Part shown: positions 26,407-35,837 of the stretch, piece by piece
Numbering within the stretch: the first letter of the stretch is position 1
Layout of the letters: the number at the start of each line of letters is the position of its first letter
Assembly: GCA_039973685.1 (NCBI GenBank)
Contig: JBDWKL010000012.1
Coordinates: 83,180 to 147,179, forward strand
Length of the DNA stretch: 64,000 bases
Source: Hyphomicrobiales bacterium
GTDB lineage: Bacteria; Pseudomonadota; Alphaproteobacteria; Rhizobiales; JACESI01
Direction: 5' to 3'
The notes under the pieces: generated by a model
The model's input: the letters and a program-made list of their open reading frames with translations, nothing else
What the model was told of the DNA's origin: nothing
Database searches by the model: none
Position numbers and translations under genes: made by a program

Positions 26407-26460
26407 GATTTTCTAAAATTGATTCACGGGATCAATATTTCAGCTCTTTCACCGAAAAAA

Positions 26461-26545
26461 TGGTGCCCCCCGCCGGAATCGAACCGGCACTCCTTGCGGA
26501 ACGGGATTTTGAATCCCGCGCGTCTACCAGTTCCGCCAGGGGGGC
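26461..26545 (-). tRNA. tRNA-Leu (anticodon CAA)
   Basis: 85 nt with encoded CCA. Acceptor arms GCCCCCC/GGGGGGC, anticodon loop ATTCAAAAT giving CAA for UUG codons, a long variable arm and TpsiC loop GGTTCGATTCC. The integrase-like gene starts 54 bp beyond its 3' end, which fits a tRNA integration site. Confidence 0.97.
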
Positions 26546-26595
26546 GTTCTTGGGTGGGGGAAACTTGCCGCCACCGAAGGTCTGGAATTTGCGCG

Positions 26596-26623
26596 ATCAT
26601 ATGGTTGTTTTTGCTCACGTCAA
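26596..26623 (-). promoter_or_regulatory. Promoter of tRNA-Leu
   Basis: On the minus strand TTGACG (26623-26618), a 16-bp spacer and TATGAT (26601-26596), about 50 bp before the tRNA 5' end. Both boxes are close to the sigma-70 consensus. Confidence 0.6.
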
Positions 26624-26742
26624 GGTGGCAAATGCTGCTATTTGCAAATTAGTCATAAAAATTCAAAAAGCACCTCTTATCTCAAGGCCGCGATTCTGAT
26701 ATCGCCTCATAAGAACCAACAATTTCTGCAAGGCATATTGTG

Positions 26743-27384
26743 ATGACAGACACTCAACAAACTGAGCCTCAAAGCCCTAACACCCCCTCTGGTGAGAAGG
26801 TTACCTGGTTGCGGCGCATGTATGATTGGTTGTTGGCGCTTGCAGGCACGAAGAAGGCAACGCCCGCCCTCGCAAGTGTTTCCTTCATCGAAAGCTCATT
26901 CTTTCCCATTCCGCCCGATGTGCTTCTCATCCCGATGGTGCTGGCGAAAAAACATCGCTGGGTGTTCTTTGCTTTTATCTGCACGGTCGCTTCCGTGCTT
27001 GGGGCGTTTTTGGGTTATGCGATTGGCGCGTTTTTATATGAGGCGGTGGCAGAGCCGATCTTGAGCTTTTACGGTAAGGCGGAAAAATTTGATCAAGTGG
27101 CCGAGTGGTACAACGAATATGGTGGCTGGGGCGTGTTCTTTGCGGCCGTCACGCCGTTTCCTTATAAGGTGTTGACGATCTTCTCAGGCGCAACAGGGCT
27201 TGATCTGCTTACCTTTGCGGTGGTCAGTGTTATTGGTCGCGGGTTGCGGTTTTTCTTGGTGGCTGGTCTTGTGCGGGCTTTTGGGCCGCCTATCCAAGCC
27301 TTTATCGAAAAACGTCTTGGTCTTGCGCTCACGGTTGGTATGGTGCTTCTTATTGGCGGTTTTGCCTTGATAAAACTAATCTAA
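26743..27384 (+). CDS. YqaA/DedA-type membrane protein
   Basis: 213 residues from ATG 26743 (GTG three bases earlier is possible). SNARE-associated/DedA superfamily, YqaA subfamily: SFIESSFFPIPPDVLLIP near residue 47 and the re-entrant segment FFAAVTPFPYKVLTIFSGATG near 130, with about five membrane helices. DedA proteins are inner-membrane transporters linked to lipid carrier recycling and membrane homeostasis. dsbB follows ten bases on, with its ribosome site overlapping this stop codon, so the pair is an operon. Confidence 0.85.
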   Translation: MTDTQQTEPQSPNTPSGEKVTWLRRMYDWLLALAGTKKATPALASVSFIESSFFPIPPDVLLIPMVLAKKHRWVFFAFICTVASVLGAFLGYAIGAFLYEAVAEPILSFYGKAEKFDQVAEWYNEYGGWGVFFAAVTPFPYKVLTIFSGATGLDLLTFAVVSVIGRGLRFFLVAGLVRAFGPPIQAFIEKRLGLALTVGMVLLIGGFALIKLI

Positions 27385-27394
27385 GGAGACATTG

Positions 27395-27883
27395 ATGAGC
27401 AGTCGATTAAACGCCCTGTTTATTCTTGTATTTGCAAGTTTGGTTCTGGCAGGCGCATGGGCGTTTCAACTGATTGGCGGCTATCAACCTTGTGCGCTTT
27501 GTTTGCAGCAACGCCTTCCTTATTATCTCGGTATTCCGGTCGCACTTTTGTTGGTGCTTGGCACGGGTGGCTTCTTATCCCCAAAGGTACAGCGCCTATT
27601 GTTTGTTGCGCTCGCGCTCATTTTTGCGGTCAGCTTATTCTTCGCGGTTCGCCATGCAGGCGTGGAATGGAAATGGTGGCTGGGTCCGGCAGGCTGCGGT
27701 GCGGGCGACTTAACATCGACCATTGCGCCACTTGGTAGCGTTGAGGCTGACCCAGACCAGATACCCGTCTTTTGCGATGAAGCAGCTCTTCGGGTGCTAG
27801 GGCTGTCTTTTGCAGGCTGGAATGCGGTTGCATCCCTCGCCTTGCTTGTCACCGCGATAAAGGGCGCGCTTCAAAGAGCTTAA
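27395..27883 (+). CDS. dsbB: Disulfide bond formation protein B
   Basis: 162 residues from ATG 27395, with AAGGAG upstream. Four membrane helices. The first periplasmic pair is C33-x2-C36 (QPCALCLQQR); the second pair is the cysteines of GPAGCGAGD and PVFCDEAA. DsbB reoxidises DsbA and hands electrons to quinone. Second gene after the YqaA-like protein. It converges on corC with a 7-bp gap. Confidence 0.92.
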   Translation: MSSRLNALFILVFASLVLAGAWAFQLIGGYQPCALCLQQRLPYYLGIPVALLLVLGTGGFLSPKVQRLLFVALALIFAVSLFFAVRHAGVEWKWWLGPAGCGAGDLTSTIAPLGSVEADPDQIPVFCDEAALRVLGLSFAGWNAVASLALLVTAIKGALQRA

Positions 27884-27890
27884 AGCCACT

Positions 27891-29183
27891 TTATTTTGCT
27901 GGCTGTGTTGGCACCAGCTTCAACGATGTTAAGCGGTTGCGCTCTTTCTTAAGAACTAAGAAGCGAAGCCCATGAAAAGTGAACTGCTGATTTTGCTCAG
28001 GTATCGTGCGGGCTTCATGGATCACCAATCCGGCAATCGTGGTCGCCTCATCATCTGGCAAAGACCAGTCCATCGCCCGATTAATATCACGGACCGACAC
28101 ACCACCATCGACAATCAATGAGCCATCTGGCTGCGGCTCAACACCTTTAAGGTCAATATCGTGCTCGTCTGAAATGTCGCCAACAATCTCTTCGATAATA
28201 TCTTCAAGGGTGACCAAACCTTCCACTTCGCCATATTCATCAAGCACGATGGCCAGATGCGATTGGCGGCGCAGGAATTGGTTCAGCTGCACCTGTAATG
28301 AGGTTGTAACCGGCACGAACCATGGTTTTTGAGCAATCTCCATCAAGTCCACTTTGGACGCATCGTTGCCAACTTCTGATAAGGCACGAAAGAGCGATTT
28401 GGCATGGATGATGCCGACAATGTTTTCCTGCTCACCATCATAAAGCGGAATGCGGGTATAGGCGCTTTGCAGGATGCGTGAAATCAGCTCTTCATTGTCG
28501 AGATTAATGTCCACGCTTTCCATTTCGGTGCGGTGAACCATCACATCTTCAACTTCAAGATCATGCAAATCGAGCACGCCACCCACACGGTCGCGGTCTG
28601 ATTTGATAACGGCACCTTCTTCGTGCATCAAATCGAGCGTGCCGCGTAGCTCGTCAGCACCTGATAAAACACTTTGGTCTTCCAAAACATTGATGCCGAA
28701 ACGCGCCAATAGCCACCGAACAAAGGCGGATATTATGCTGGTGATCGGCGCGAATATGCCGACGATTACGCGAACGACAGGTGCGATTGCGAGTGCGAAA
28801 CGTTCTGGGTTTGATATTGCCCATGTTTTGGGAAGAACTTCAGCAAAAATCACCACGATCAATGTCATAACAATCGTTGCAATGGCTACGCCCGCTTCTC
28901 CAAAGAGACTTAAGAACAGGCTGGTTGCCAGCGCTGACGCGAGAATATTGACGAGGTTATTGCCAAGCAAAAGCGCGCCGATCAATCGTTCTTTCGAGCG
29001 GATCAAAATGCCGACGATACCTGCGCGGCTTGCAACTTTATCTTTGGATTTTTCCAACTGGTTGATACGTGCTCGCGATGTAGCCGTAAGTGCTGTTTCA
29101 GAACCGGAAAAGAAACCGGATATAATAATCAGCACAGCAATCGCAAAAATAAGCAACCATTGATCAGGTGTTAGACCAAACAT
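27891..29183 (-). CDS. CNNM/CorC-family membrane protein with CBS pair
   Basis: 430 residues: DUF21 transmembrane domain (about 1-190, with FFSGSETALTATSRAR near residue 25), CBS pair (about 210-335) and CorC_HlyC C-terminal domain (about 350-425). Such proteins take part in Mg2+/Co2+ efflux or homeostasis; old names call them hemolysins. Its start codon overlaps the aroB stop by one base, a linkage seen across Rhizobiales. A second, soluble CBS protein of the related type is cut at the right window edge. Confidence 0.88.
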   Translation of the reverse strand: MFGLTPDQWLLIFAIAVLIIISGFFSGSETALTATSRARINQLEKSKDKVASRAGIVGILIRSKERLIGALLLGNNLVNILASALATSLFLSLFGEAGVAIATIVMTLIVVIFAEVLPKTWAISNPERFALAIAPVVRVIVGIFAPITSIISAFVRWLLARFGINVLEDQSVLSGADELRGTLDLMHEEGAVIKSDRDRVGGVLDLHDLEVEDVMVHRTEMESVDINLDNEELISRILQSAYTRIPLYDGEQENIVGIIHAKSLFRALSEVGNDASKVDLMEIAQKPWFVPVTTSLQVQLNQFLRRQSHLAIVLDEYGEVEGLVTLEDIIEEIVGDISDEHDIDLKGVEPQPDGSLIVDGGVSVRDINRAMDWSLPDDEATTIAGLVIHEARTIPEQNQQFTFHGLRFLVLKKERNRLTSLKLVPTQPAK

Positions 29184-30316
29184 TAGGCAAGCTCCTTGCT
29201 CTCAGCGAGAAAGCTCTTCACTTCGCTAGGCGGCACATCATTGGCGATGAATGCTTTACCAATGCCATTGGTTAAAATGAAGGTTAGTGCGCCACGGCTT
29301 ACTTTTTTGTCTTGTGCAATATGGTCCATCAGTTCGTCTTCAGAGAAAGGGTCACCTGGTATATGGGAAAGCTCTGTCGGTAATCCAACAGAATTAAAAT
29401 GGGCTTTCACGCGATTAACGTCATCCATTGAGGCTAAGTTCATACGGCACGAAAAGCGATGGGCAAGCACCATGCCGATGGAAATGGCTTCACCGTGCAC
29501 CAATCGGTCTGAATAACCTGTGGCGCGTTCAAACGCATGGCCGAACGTATGACCGAGATTAAGAAGAGCGCGTTCGCCGGCTTCTTTTTCGTCAGCGGCG
29601 ACAACGGCGGCTTTCGCGCGGCACGATGTAGCAACAGCATGGCGACGGGCATCGCCGCCTTTCAGCACATCACTCCAGTTTTCTTCTAGCCAAGAGAAAA
29701 AGGCGTCATCATTGATGAGGCCATATTTAGCGACTTCTGCATATCCAGCCCGCATGTGACGGTCACTCAAAGTGTCCAAAGCGCTGGTATCAGCAAGCAC
29801 GAGACCTGGTTGATGGAAAGCACCGATTAGGTTTTTACCGTGGGGGGCATTTACGCCGGTTTTACCGCCAACGGAGGAATCGACCTGTGCCAAAAGACTT
29901 GTCGGAATTTGCACAAACGCCATACCGCGACGCACGATGCTGGCTGCAAAACCTGCAAGATCACCGATCACACCACCACCAAGCGCGAGAACAAGATCAC
30001 CGCGCTCAAGTTTGGCGGATAAAATACCGTGAACAACCGTTTCAAGCACCTGCCAATTTTTGGAAGCTTCACCGGGTGCAACAACGATTTTAGTTGCTTT
30101 AAGCCCAGCCTCTTCAAGTGCTTGGATAAGCGGGGCCATGTGATGGCTTGCCACATTATCATCACTCACCACAGCAACATTAACTTGACCAAATCGCGCC
30201 AAGATTTCTTCACCGGCTGATTGAATAAGATTGTCGCCGATCAAAATATCATAAGAGCGATCGCCAAGGGCAACGTTGACGGTTTCGATAGGAGATGGGT
30301 CGAGCACTTCAGACAC
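29183..30316 (-). CDS. aroB: 3-dehydroquinate synthase
   Basis: 377 residues. The NAD- and zinc-binding landmarks are present: LALGGGVIGDLAGFAA (about 112), SLLAQVDSSVGGKTGVN, then the zinc ligands in GYAEVAKYG, LNLGHTFGHAFE and VHGEAISIGM. Converts DAHP to dehydroquinate in the shikimate pathway. It lies 172 bp after aroK, with a composite direct/inverted repeat in between, so it may have its own promoter. Confidence 0.96.
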   Translation of the reverse strand: MSEVLDPSPIETVNVALGDRSYDILIGDNLIQSAGEEILARFGQVNVAVVSDDNVASHHMAPLIQALEEAGLKATKIVVAPGEASKNWQVLETVVHGILSAKLERGDLVLALGGGVIGDLAGFAASIVRRGMAFVQIPTSLLAQVDSSVGGKTGVNAPHGKNLIGAFHQPGLVLADTSALDTLSDRHMRAGYAEVAKYGLINDDAFFSWLEENWSDVLKGGDARRHAVATSCRAKAAVVAADEKEAGERALLNLGHTFGHAFERATGYSDRLVHGEAISIGMVLAHRFSCRMNLASMDDVNRVKAHFNSVGLPTELSHIPGDPFSEDELMDHIAQDKKVSRGALTFILTNGIGKAFIANDVPPSEVKSFLAESKELA

Positions 30317-30334
30317 ACAGGCCTCATTTATATA

Positions 30335-30377
30335 ACGGTTACCCCTTGGTATTTATTCAAAACCAAGGACGGTTACC
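30335..30377. repeat. Composite direct and inverted repeat upstream of aroB
   Basis: ACGGTTACC occurs at 30335-30343 and 30369-30377 in the same orientation. Between them CCTTGGT and ACCAAGG (30344-30350 and 30362-30368) form an inverted repeat with an 11-base loop. It lies 19 bp upstream of the aroB start. Function unknown; an operator or attenuator is possible. Confidence 0.55.
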
Positions 30378-30488
30378 AGCTTTAATGTGCGAATTACCGT
30401 TTTCGAAATGACGTTTAAAGACGAAATGTATCTGCCGGTGGGGCTGTGAAGCACTAGGCCTTTAAGCTTTACTGGCTAATTGTTCGTT

Positions 30489-31058
30489 CTAATTTTGCAT
30501 TTCAGCAAGCAAGCTTTCGGCCACAGCTTCAACAACACTTTCGTGGGATTCATTGCGCGATTCGACGACGACGTTGGCCAAGCTATAAAACGGTTCGCGT
30601 TCTTTGAGCAGATTACCCATTATTTCCTCTGGGTCGCCTGATTTAAGGAGCGGTCGGTTATCTTTGCGCTTTACCCGCTGCACAAGCGTTTCCAAATCAG
30701 CTTTGAGCCAAATTGAAATGGCGTTAGATGTAATGAGCTCGCGGGTTTCATCATTCATAAACGCACCGCCGCCTGTCGATAAGATCATCGGGCCTTCTGC
30801 CATCAGCCGAGCAATCACTTTTCGTTCGCCCTGTCTGAAGTGATCTTCACCAAAGCAATCAAAAATATCTGGGATAGACATACCAGCCGCCGCTTCAATT
30901 TCATTATCAGCATCCATGAAAGGCAAATCTAAGTTGGCAGCAAGTCGCTTACCAATTGCAGATTTTCCGGACCCCATCATACCGACAAAGACGATATTGC
31001 GTCCTTTGAGATTCGTGCGAATTTGGTAGGCGTCATTGGGTGAAATGCATTTTTTCAT
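30489..31058 (-). CDS. aroK: Shikimate kinase
   Basis: 189 residues. Walker A GMMGSGKSAIG (26-36), shikimate-binding DADNEIE and the glycine-rich LSTGGGAFM, then the lid region KRKDNRPLL. Phosphorylates shikimate with ATP in the cytoplasm. First gene of aroK-aroB-corC on the minus strand and divergent from the small protein/xerD pair, the usual Rhizobiales order. Confidence 0.95.
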   Translation of the reverse strand: MKKCISPNDAYQIRTNLKGRNIVFVGMMGSGKSAIGKRLAANLDLPFMDADNEIEAAAGMSIPDIFDCFGEDHFRQGERKVIARLMAEGPMILSTGGGAFMNDETRELITSNAISIWLKADLETLVQRVKRKDNRPLLKSGDPEEIMGNLLKEREPFYSLANVVVESRNESHESVVEAVAESLLAEMQN

Positions 31059-31312
31059 GGAGAATTGCGAACTGATTTATTGAAATTAGAGATGGTAGGC
31101 ACGGTGCTCGATGCAAGCTTTACGGTAAGTATTTGCGGAATAAACCCGTTGCAATACCCCTAACCACATCAAAAACACTGCGTTTTTTCATTTGTTGTTA
31201 GCTCGCTATTTCACAAAAAGCCATCTTAAGCAATTGTATTGACGTCCACATCATGCGAAAACCCATGTGAATCAACAAAAAAACGTTTTTCAAAGCTACA
31301 TTAAACACTCAC

Positions 31313-31456
31313 ATGCCAAGCTTATTTAAATTCATATTTATTATTTTGATCCTTGGTGCCATTGGCTACGGCAGCATGATTGCGCTTGCCTTTTTAGTAG
31401 AACCCAATGAGCGCAAGATGACAATTTCTGTTCCATCCAAAAAACTAAACAATTAA
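31313..31456 (+). CDS. 47-residue single-helix membrane protein upstream of xerD
   Basis: ATG at 31313 to TAA at 31456. The N-terminal helix (FIFIILILGAIGYGSMIALA) is followed by a short polar tail VEPNERKMTISVP ending SKKLNN. The gene ends ten bases before xerD and both read the same way, so they are probably co-transcribed. I recall short proteins of similar layout at this aroK-xerD position in other Rhizobiales, which supports it as real. No function known. Confidence 0.6.
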   Translation: MPSLFKFIFIILILGAIGYGSMIALAFLVEPNERKMTISVPSKKLNN

Positions 31457-31466
31457 GAGCGGCGCC

Positions 31467-32390
31467 GTGAGCGATAGTGGGCGCATCGAATATTTTTTGG
31501 AAATGTTGAGCGCAGAACGAGGCGCTGCATTAAACACTCTTGATAGTTATGCCCGTGATCTCAGCTTTTATAGCGCGCACTTAAAAGCGCGACGCTCGAC
31601 GATCGACAAAGCGACAACTGATGATATTCGTGATTTTCTTGCTTCTTCCTCAAAAGACGGCCTAGCCGCGTCATCTTTAGCAAGACGCCTGTCTGCTGTT
31701 CGCCAGCTTCATAAGTTTTTATTTGCTGAAGGTTTGCGCACAGATGATCCGAGCGGGCCGATTGAAGCGCCGAAACAAAAGCGCGCTTTGCCAAAAGTTT
31801 TAAGCGAAGAAGAGGTGACAACACTTATTGAGGCCGCCCAGTCGCTTGCTAGCCGATCCATCGGAACGAAAGCCGAAAAACTTCGCAATGCTCGGCTTTA
31901 TACAATGATTGAACTGATTTACGCGACGGGCCTGCGTGTGACCGAACTTGTAAGCTTGCCCGCCCGCTCCGTTGGTCAAGAACATCGGTTTTTGTCTGTT
32001 ATCGGCAAAGGCTCAAAAGAGCGCATGGTGCCTTTAAGCGATGCCGCTCGCGACGCCATGGCGCATTATCTATCCCTTGCTGAAGGTTATTACGGCAAAG
32101 CATCACGCTGGCTGTTTCCCTCTTCAGGCAAAGAAGGCCACTTCACCCGCCAAGCTTTTGGTCGCGATTTAAAAGACCTCGCCGTGCAAGCAGGCATCGA
32201 CCCTGCGAAAGTTTCTCCACACGTCATGCGCCACGCCTTTGCCAGCCATCTACTGCACCACGGCGCTGACTTGCGGGCTGTGCAACAATTGCTTGGGCAT
32301 GCGGATATTTCAACGACACAGATTTACACTCATGTGCTGGATGAAAGATTGCGAGCGCTGGTCGAAGGGCATCATCCGCTCAATGATTGA
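31467..32390 (+). CDS. xerD: Site-specific tyrosine recombinase XerD
   Basis: 307 residues, GTG start. N-terminal SAM-like core-binding domain (1-100) and catalytic domain with R in YATGLRVTELV, H and R in HVMRHAFASHLLHHG, H in LGHADISTTQ and Y in IYTHV. With XerC it resolves chromosome dimers at dif. Length and location between accA and aroK are typical of this order of bacteria, so it is housekeeping and not part of the island. Confidence 0.93.
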   Translation: MSDSGRIEYFLEMLSAERGAALNTLDSYARDLSFYSAHLKARRSTIDKATTDDIRDFLASSSKDGLAASSLARRLSAVRQLHKFLFAEGLRTDDPSGPIEAPKQKRALPKVLSEEEVTTLIEAAQSLASRSIGTKAEKLRNARLYTMIELIYATGLRVTELVSLPARSVGQEHRFLSVIGKGSKERMVPLSDAARDAMAHYLSLAEGYYGKASRWLFPSSGKEGHFTRQAFGRDLKDLAVQAGIDPAKVSPHVMRHAFASHLLHHGADLRAVQQLLGHADISTTQIYTHVLDERLRALVEGHHPLND

Positions 32391-32394
32391 GGGG

Positions 32395-33246
32395 TTAAAG
32401 CCCTAAATCTGCAACTAACCCTGAATGGTCTGAACCAAGCAGTGGGCGCTTTTGCGTGCTGCCACCATTAGGCGAAAATGCTAAGTCTATCGGCAGCGGA
32501 ACATGGCGATAAACAAGCGTAAAACGCGACGGGCCTGCTGCTTGCGTTTTGGAGATCGCGGTCATTCTCTTGATACGGCTGGTCCAAGGGAAAATATTAA
32601 AATCACCCGCCATGACAATCTTACCTGTTAGGCTTTGAAGCAAGCTTTCAGCCGCGGCTTCATTCTTGCTACTGTCCCATGGCCAAGGCCACGGAATATG
32701 AGCAGAAACGAGCCAAAGCCCTTCGCCGCTCACATTAATTTGGACAGCGGCAAGAGCGCGCGACGTTGAGCATCTAGGCTCTGCAACTGGTGGCTTTTTG
32801 CTTGCGACCACAATACCGCTCCAATTTGAAAATCGGCACAAATGCTGATGTGGGAACTCTTCACGAAGAAGATCAAGTACATGGCGGTTCTGGTCGGACA
32901 CTTCTTGCAGCATGACTGCATCCACATTCGCGTGTTTTATATCAGCCACCAATTCAGACAACTGGTCGTTAGCAAACCAAAGGTTCTTTGAATAAACGCG
33001 AATATCACCACCTGGTTTTTGTGGGATGAAAAACACGATGACCGAGGCGAACGCTGCAATTGAAATCGAGAAGAAGACAAAACGCGATAGCGGTTTTCTG
33101 GCCACAAAAACACCCAACAAACAGCCGATACAAAGCGCGGGCCTAACCATCGCCAATGCATCAAAACTGCGGTGGATATTTCCTGCAAAACTGCCGCCGA
33201 TGAGAAAGGCCGAGAAAAAGGCAATAAGGAGAAAAAACCATTTCAT
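32395..33246 (-). CDS. Endonuclease/exonuclease/phosphatase-family membrane protein
   Basis: 283 residues. Three N-terminal hydrophobic helices (about 1-72), then an EEP-fold domain with SKNLW, the Mg ligand E in LQEVSD, SAHIPWPWPW, AGDFNIFPW and the final GSDHSG. The active-site set is complete, so a phosphodiesterase or nuclease facing the periplasm is likely. Converges on xerD with a 4-bp gap. The substrate is unknown. Confidence 0.8.
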   Translation of the reverse strand: MKWFFLLIAFFSAFLIGGSFAGNIHRSFDALAMVRPALCIGCLLGVFVARKPLSRFVFFSISIAAFASVIVFFIPQKPGGDIRVYSKNLWFANDQLSELVADIKHANVDAVMLQEVSDQNRHVLDLLREEFPHQHLCRFSNWSGIVVASKKPPVAEPRCSTSRALAAVQINVSGEGLWLVSAHIPWPWPWDSSKNEAAAESLLQSLTGKIVMAGDFNIFPWTSRIKRMTAISKTQAAGPSRFTLVYRHVPLPIDLAFSPNGGSTQKRPLLGSDHSGLVADLGL

Positions 33247-33429
33247 GAATACTAACCACCCAACACATTTATCTCAAAGACTCCCTAGGCATTTGCACGA
33301 CCACCCTCGTTTTGGCAAGCAACACCCCCAAGCCCGCATCAACATAAGAAATAAAGCCTCATTTCCCCCCTCATTTTCCCTGTGTTTTTAACTATATCGC
33401 CGTTTCACAATGTTTCTTGCCACAATTTC

Positions 33430-33458
33430 TTGACATGCTTGGCCTGCCCTGAGAATAA
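33430..33458 (+). promoter_or_regulatory. Candidate sigma-70 promoter of accA
   Basis: TTGACA (33430-33435), a 17-bp spacer, then GAATAA (33453-33458), about 50 bp upstream of the accA start. Confidence 0.5.
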
Positions 33459-33509
33459 ACGCGCGACCTTTCTTGACGTGAGAGCGTTGAAACCCTGTGA
33501 GAGTTGATC

Positions 33510-34463
33510 ATGATGAAATACCTAGAGTTTGAAAAACCTGTTGCTGACCTTGCTGGCAAAATTCAGGAATTGCGAGCGCTGGGTGATGATGGTTCTGCCG
33601 TCGGCATCAATGATGAAATTGCAAAGCTTGAAACAAAAGCCGACCAAGCGCTGGCGGATGTTTATGCAAAACTCAATCCATGGGAAAGAACGCAAGTCGC
33701 TCGCCATCCAGACAGACCACACTTCACCCATTATGTTGAACACATGATTGATGACTTTGTGCCACTTGCAGGTGATCGCAAATTCTCAGAAGACGAAGCC
33801 ATTATTGCAGGCTTTGGCCGCTTCCGTGGACAACCTGTTGCTGTCATGGGCCATGAGCGCGGACACGACACAGAATCCCGCATTCGCCATAATTTCGGTT
33901 CTGCCCGCCCAGAAGGCTACCGTAAAGCGGTTCGTATTATGGAAATGGCCGATCGCTTTTCACTGCCGGTGATTTCGCTGGTTGATACAGCAGGCGCTTA
34001 CCCAGGTGTTGGCGCAGAAGAACGCGGCCAAGCAGAAGCGATTGCTCGTTCAACAGATGCTTGTCTTTCACTCAGCACGCCCAATGTGGCTGTGATTGTA
34101 GGTGAAGGCGGTTCTGGTGGCGCAATTGCACTTGCAACTTGTAACCGTGTGATGATGCTAGAAAATGCAATCTACAGCGTGATTTCACCTGAAGGGGCGG
34201 CTTCCATCTTGTGGCGCGATTCAGCTCGAGCAAAAGACGCAGCAAGCACCATGAAAATCACAGCGCAGGATTTGCTAAACCTTGGCGTCATTGATGAAAT
34301 CATCTCAGAACCTATCGGTGGCGCGCACCGTGAGCCAGTTCAGACCATTCACCAAGTGGGCAATGCGATTGAAGCCTCATTGAAAGAGCTGACAGGCCTA
34401 TCAACGGAAGAAGTGAAACAAAACCGCCGCGATCGCTTCCTTGATATTGGTAAAAACCTCTAA
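33510..34463 (+). CDS. accA: Acetyl-CoA carboxylase carboxyltransferase subunit alpha
   Basis: 317 residues from ATG 33510, with TGAGAG six bases upstream; ATG 33513 is equally plausible. Starts MMKYLEFEKPVADLAGKI like other AccA. Carboxyltransferase core with GHERGHDTESRIRHNFG, PVISLVDTAGAYPG and GEGGSGGAIALA. Works with AccD to transfer CO2 from biotin to acetyl-CoA, the first step of fatty acid synthesis. Converges on rlmN. Confidence 0.96.
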   Translation: MMKYLEFEKPVADLAGKIQELRALGDDGSAVGINDEIAKLETKADQALADVYAKLNPWERTQVARHPDRPHFTHYVEHMIDDFVPLAGDRKFSEDEAIIAGFGRFRGQPVAVMGHERGHDTESRIRHNFGSARPEGYRKAVRIMEMADRFSLPVISLVDTAGAYPGVGAEERGQAEAIARSTDACLSLSTPNVAVIVGEGGSGGAIALATCNRVMMLENAIYSVISPEGAASILWRDSARAKDAASTMKITAQDLLNLGVIDEIISEPIGGAHREPVQTIHQVGNAIEASLKELTGLSTEEVKQNRRDRFLDIGKNL

Positions 34464-34488
34464 GAAGCCACCACTTAATCTATAAAGA

Positions 34489-35721
34489 CTAGTCGGTTGA
34501 ACTGGCTGCCGCTTCTAGAGCAGATCGCTCGCGCACGGCTAAACGTTCGCTCTCAGATTTCAATTGACCGCAAGCTGCTAAAATATCGCTGCCACGTGGG
34601 GTTCTAATCGGTGAGGCATAACCGCCGTGATTGACCACATCAGCAAATGTTTCAATCTGTTCCCAATCTGAGCATTCATACTGCGTATCTGGCCACGGAT
34701 TAAACGGGATGAGATTGATCTTTGCCGGAATGCCTTTCAGCATTTTGACAAGCGCTTTCGCGTCATCAAGGCTGTCATTCACACCCTTAAGCATCACATA
34801 TTCAAAGGTAATGCGTCGCGCATTGGAAACACCTGGATAATTGCGGCACGCATCCAGCAATTCTTTAATTGGGTATTTCTTGTTGATTGGCACCAACACA
34901 TCACGCAATTCATCATTGACCGCGTGCAGTGAAATCGCCAGAGACACGCCAGTCTCCTCGCCAATTTGTGCAATTTGCGGCACAACGCCTGATGTGGAAA
35001 GCGTGATACGGCGCTTTGATAGGCTGATGCCTTCGCCGTCGGCCATAATCAACATGGCATCGCGCACATTATCATAATTATAAAGCGGTTCGCCCATGCC
35101 CATCATGACCACGTTGGATACCGCGCGGCCTTCTTTAGGAACAATCGCCCCCTTGGTGATCGCCATATCTGGAATATCACCCAAACGTTCGCGGGCAATC
35201 AGTACCTGACTAACAATTTCACCTGCGGTCAGATTCCTGACCATTTTCTGCGTACCCGTGTGACAGAATGTACATGTGAGCGTGCACCCAACTTGGCTTG
35301 ATACACAAAGTGTGCCGCGCCCTTCTTCAGGGATATAGACCGTTTCAATATCAACAGGCTTACCCGCACCACGGGATGGAAAACGAAACAGCCATTTGCG
35401 TGTGCCATCGCTTGAGACCTGTTCGGAAATCAATTCTGGACGATCTGTGGTGAAATGCTCGCTCATTTTAGCGCGCAGGTCTTTGGAGATGTTGGTCATC
35501 TCTTCAAAGCCAGTCGCTCCGCGCACATAAAGCCAATACCAAAGTTGGTTCGCGCGCATTTTGCACTGCTTTTGCGGCACGCCAATTTCGGCCAACGCGT
35601 CGATGAGTGCCTCACGTGTTAGCCCCACGATTGGAATACGATTGTCCGTGCCCACCGCCTTTGGGCGCTCAGCAGGGTCCATATCCACAAGGTTCAGCGT
35701 TGCTGTCATTGGTACATTCAC
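34489..35721 (-). CDS. rlmN: 23S rRNA (adenine-2503-C2)-methyltransferase
   Basis: 410 residues. Radical-SAM cluster motif C146-x3-C150-x2-C153 ([12 protein letters not shown]). [10 protein letters not shown] and the C-terminal cysteine in [12 protein letters not shown] are the expected landmarks. It methylates A2503 of 23S rRNA and A37 of some tRNAs. Alphaproteobacteria typically have this N-terminally extended form of about 410 residues. Confidence 0.95.
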   Translation of the reverse strand: MNVPMTATLNLVDMDPAERPKAVGTDNRIPIVGLTREALIDALAEIGVPQKQCKMRANQLWYWLYVRGATGFEEMTNISKDLRAKMSEHFTTDRPELISEQVSSDGTRKWLFRFPSRGAGKPVDIETVYIPEEGRGTLCVSSQVGCTLTCTFCHTGTQKMVRNLTAGEIVSQVLIARERLGDIPDMAITKGAIVPKEGRAVSNVVMMGMGEPLYNYDNVRDAMLIMADGEGISLSKRRITLSTSGVVPQIAQIGEETGVSLAISLHAVNDELRDVLVPINKKYPIKELLDACRNYPGVSNARRITFEYVMLKGVNDSLDDAKALVKMLKGIPAKINLIPFNPWPDTQYECSDWEQIETFADVVNHGGYASPIRTPRGSDILAACGQLKSESERLAVRERSALEAAASSTD

Positions 35722-35775
35722 GTTTCTATTAGGGGCTTTAGGTGACGGGCTATACCAGCCAAGGGCGTTTGACGC

Positions 35776-35815
35776 AAAGAAAAAGCCGCGCCCTTCATAT
35801 GAAGAACGCGGCTTT
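35776..35815 (-). terminator. Rho-independent terminator after the IalB-like gene
   Basis: On the minus strand AAAGCCGCG...CGCGGCTTT encloses an inner TTCATATGAA palindrome; the stem continues through G-U pairs and is followed by TTTTTC. It lies 22 bp past the stop. Confidence 0.85.
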
Positions 35816-35837
35816 AATCAAAATCTATAAGTCAGCC

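Noticed and set aside
26424..26699. Short frames on both strands around tRNA-Leu
   Set aside because: They read through the tRNA gene and have no coding support.
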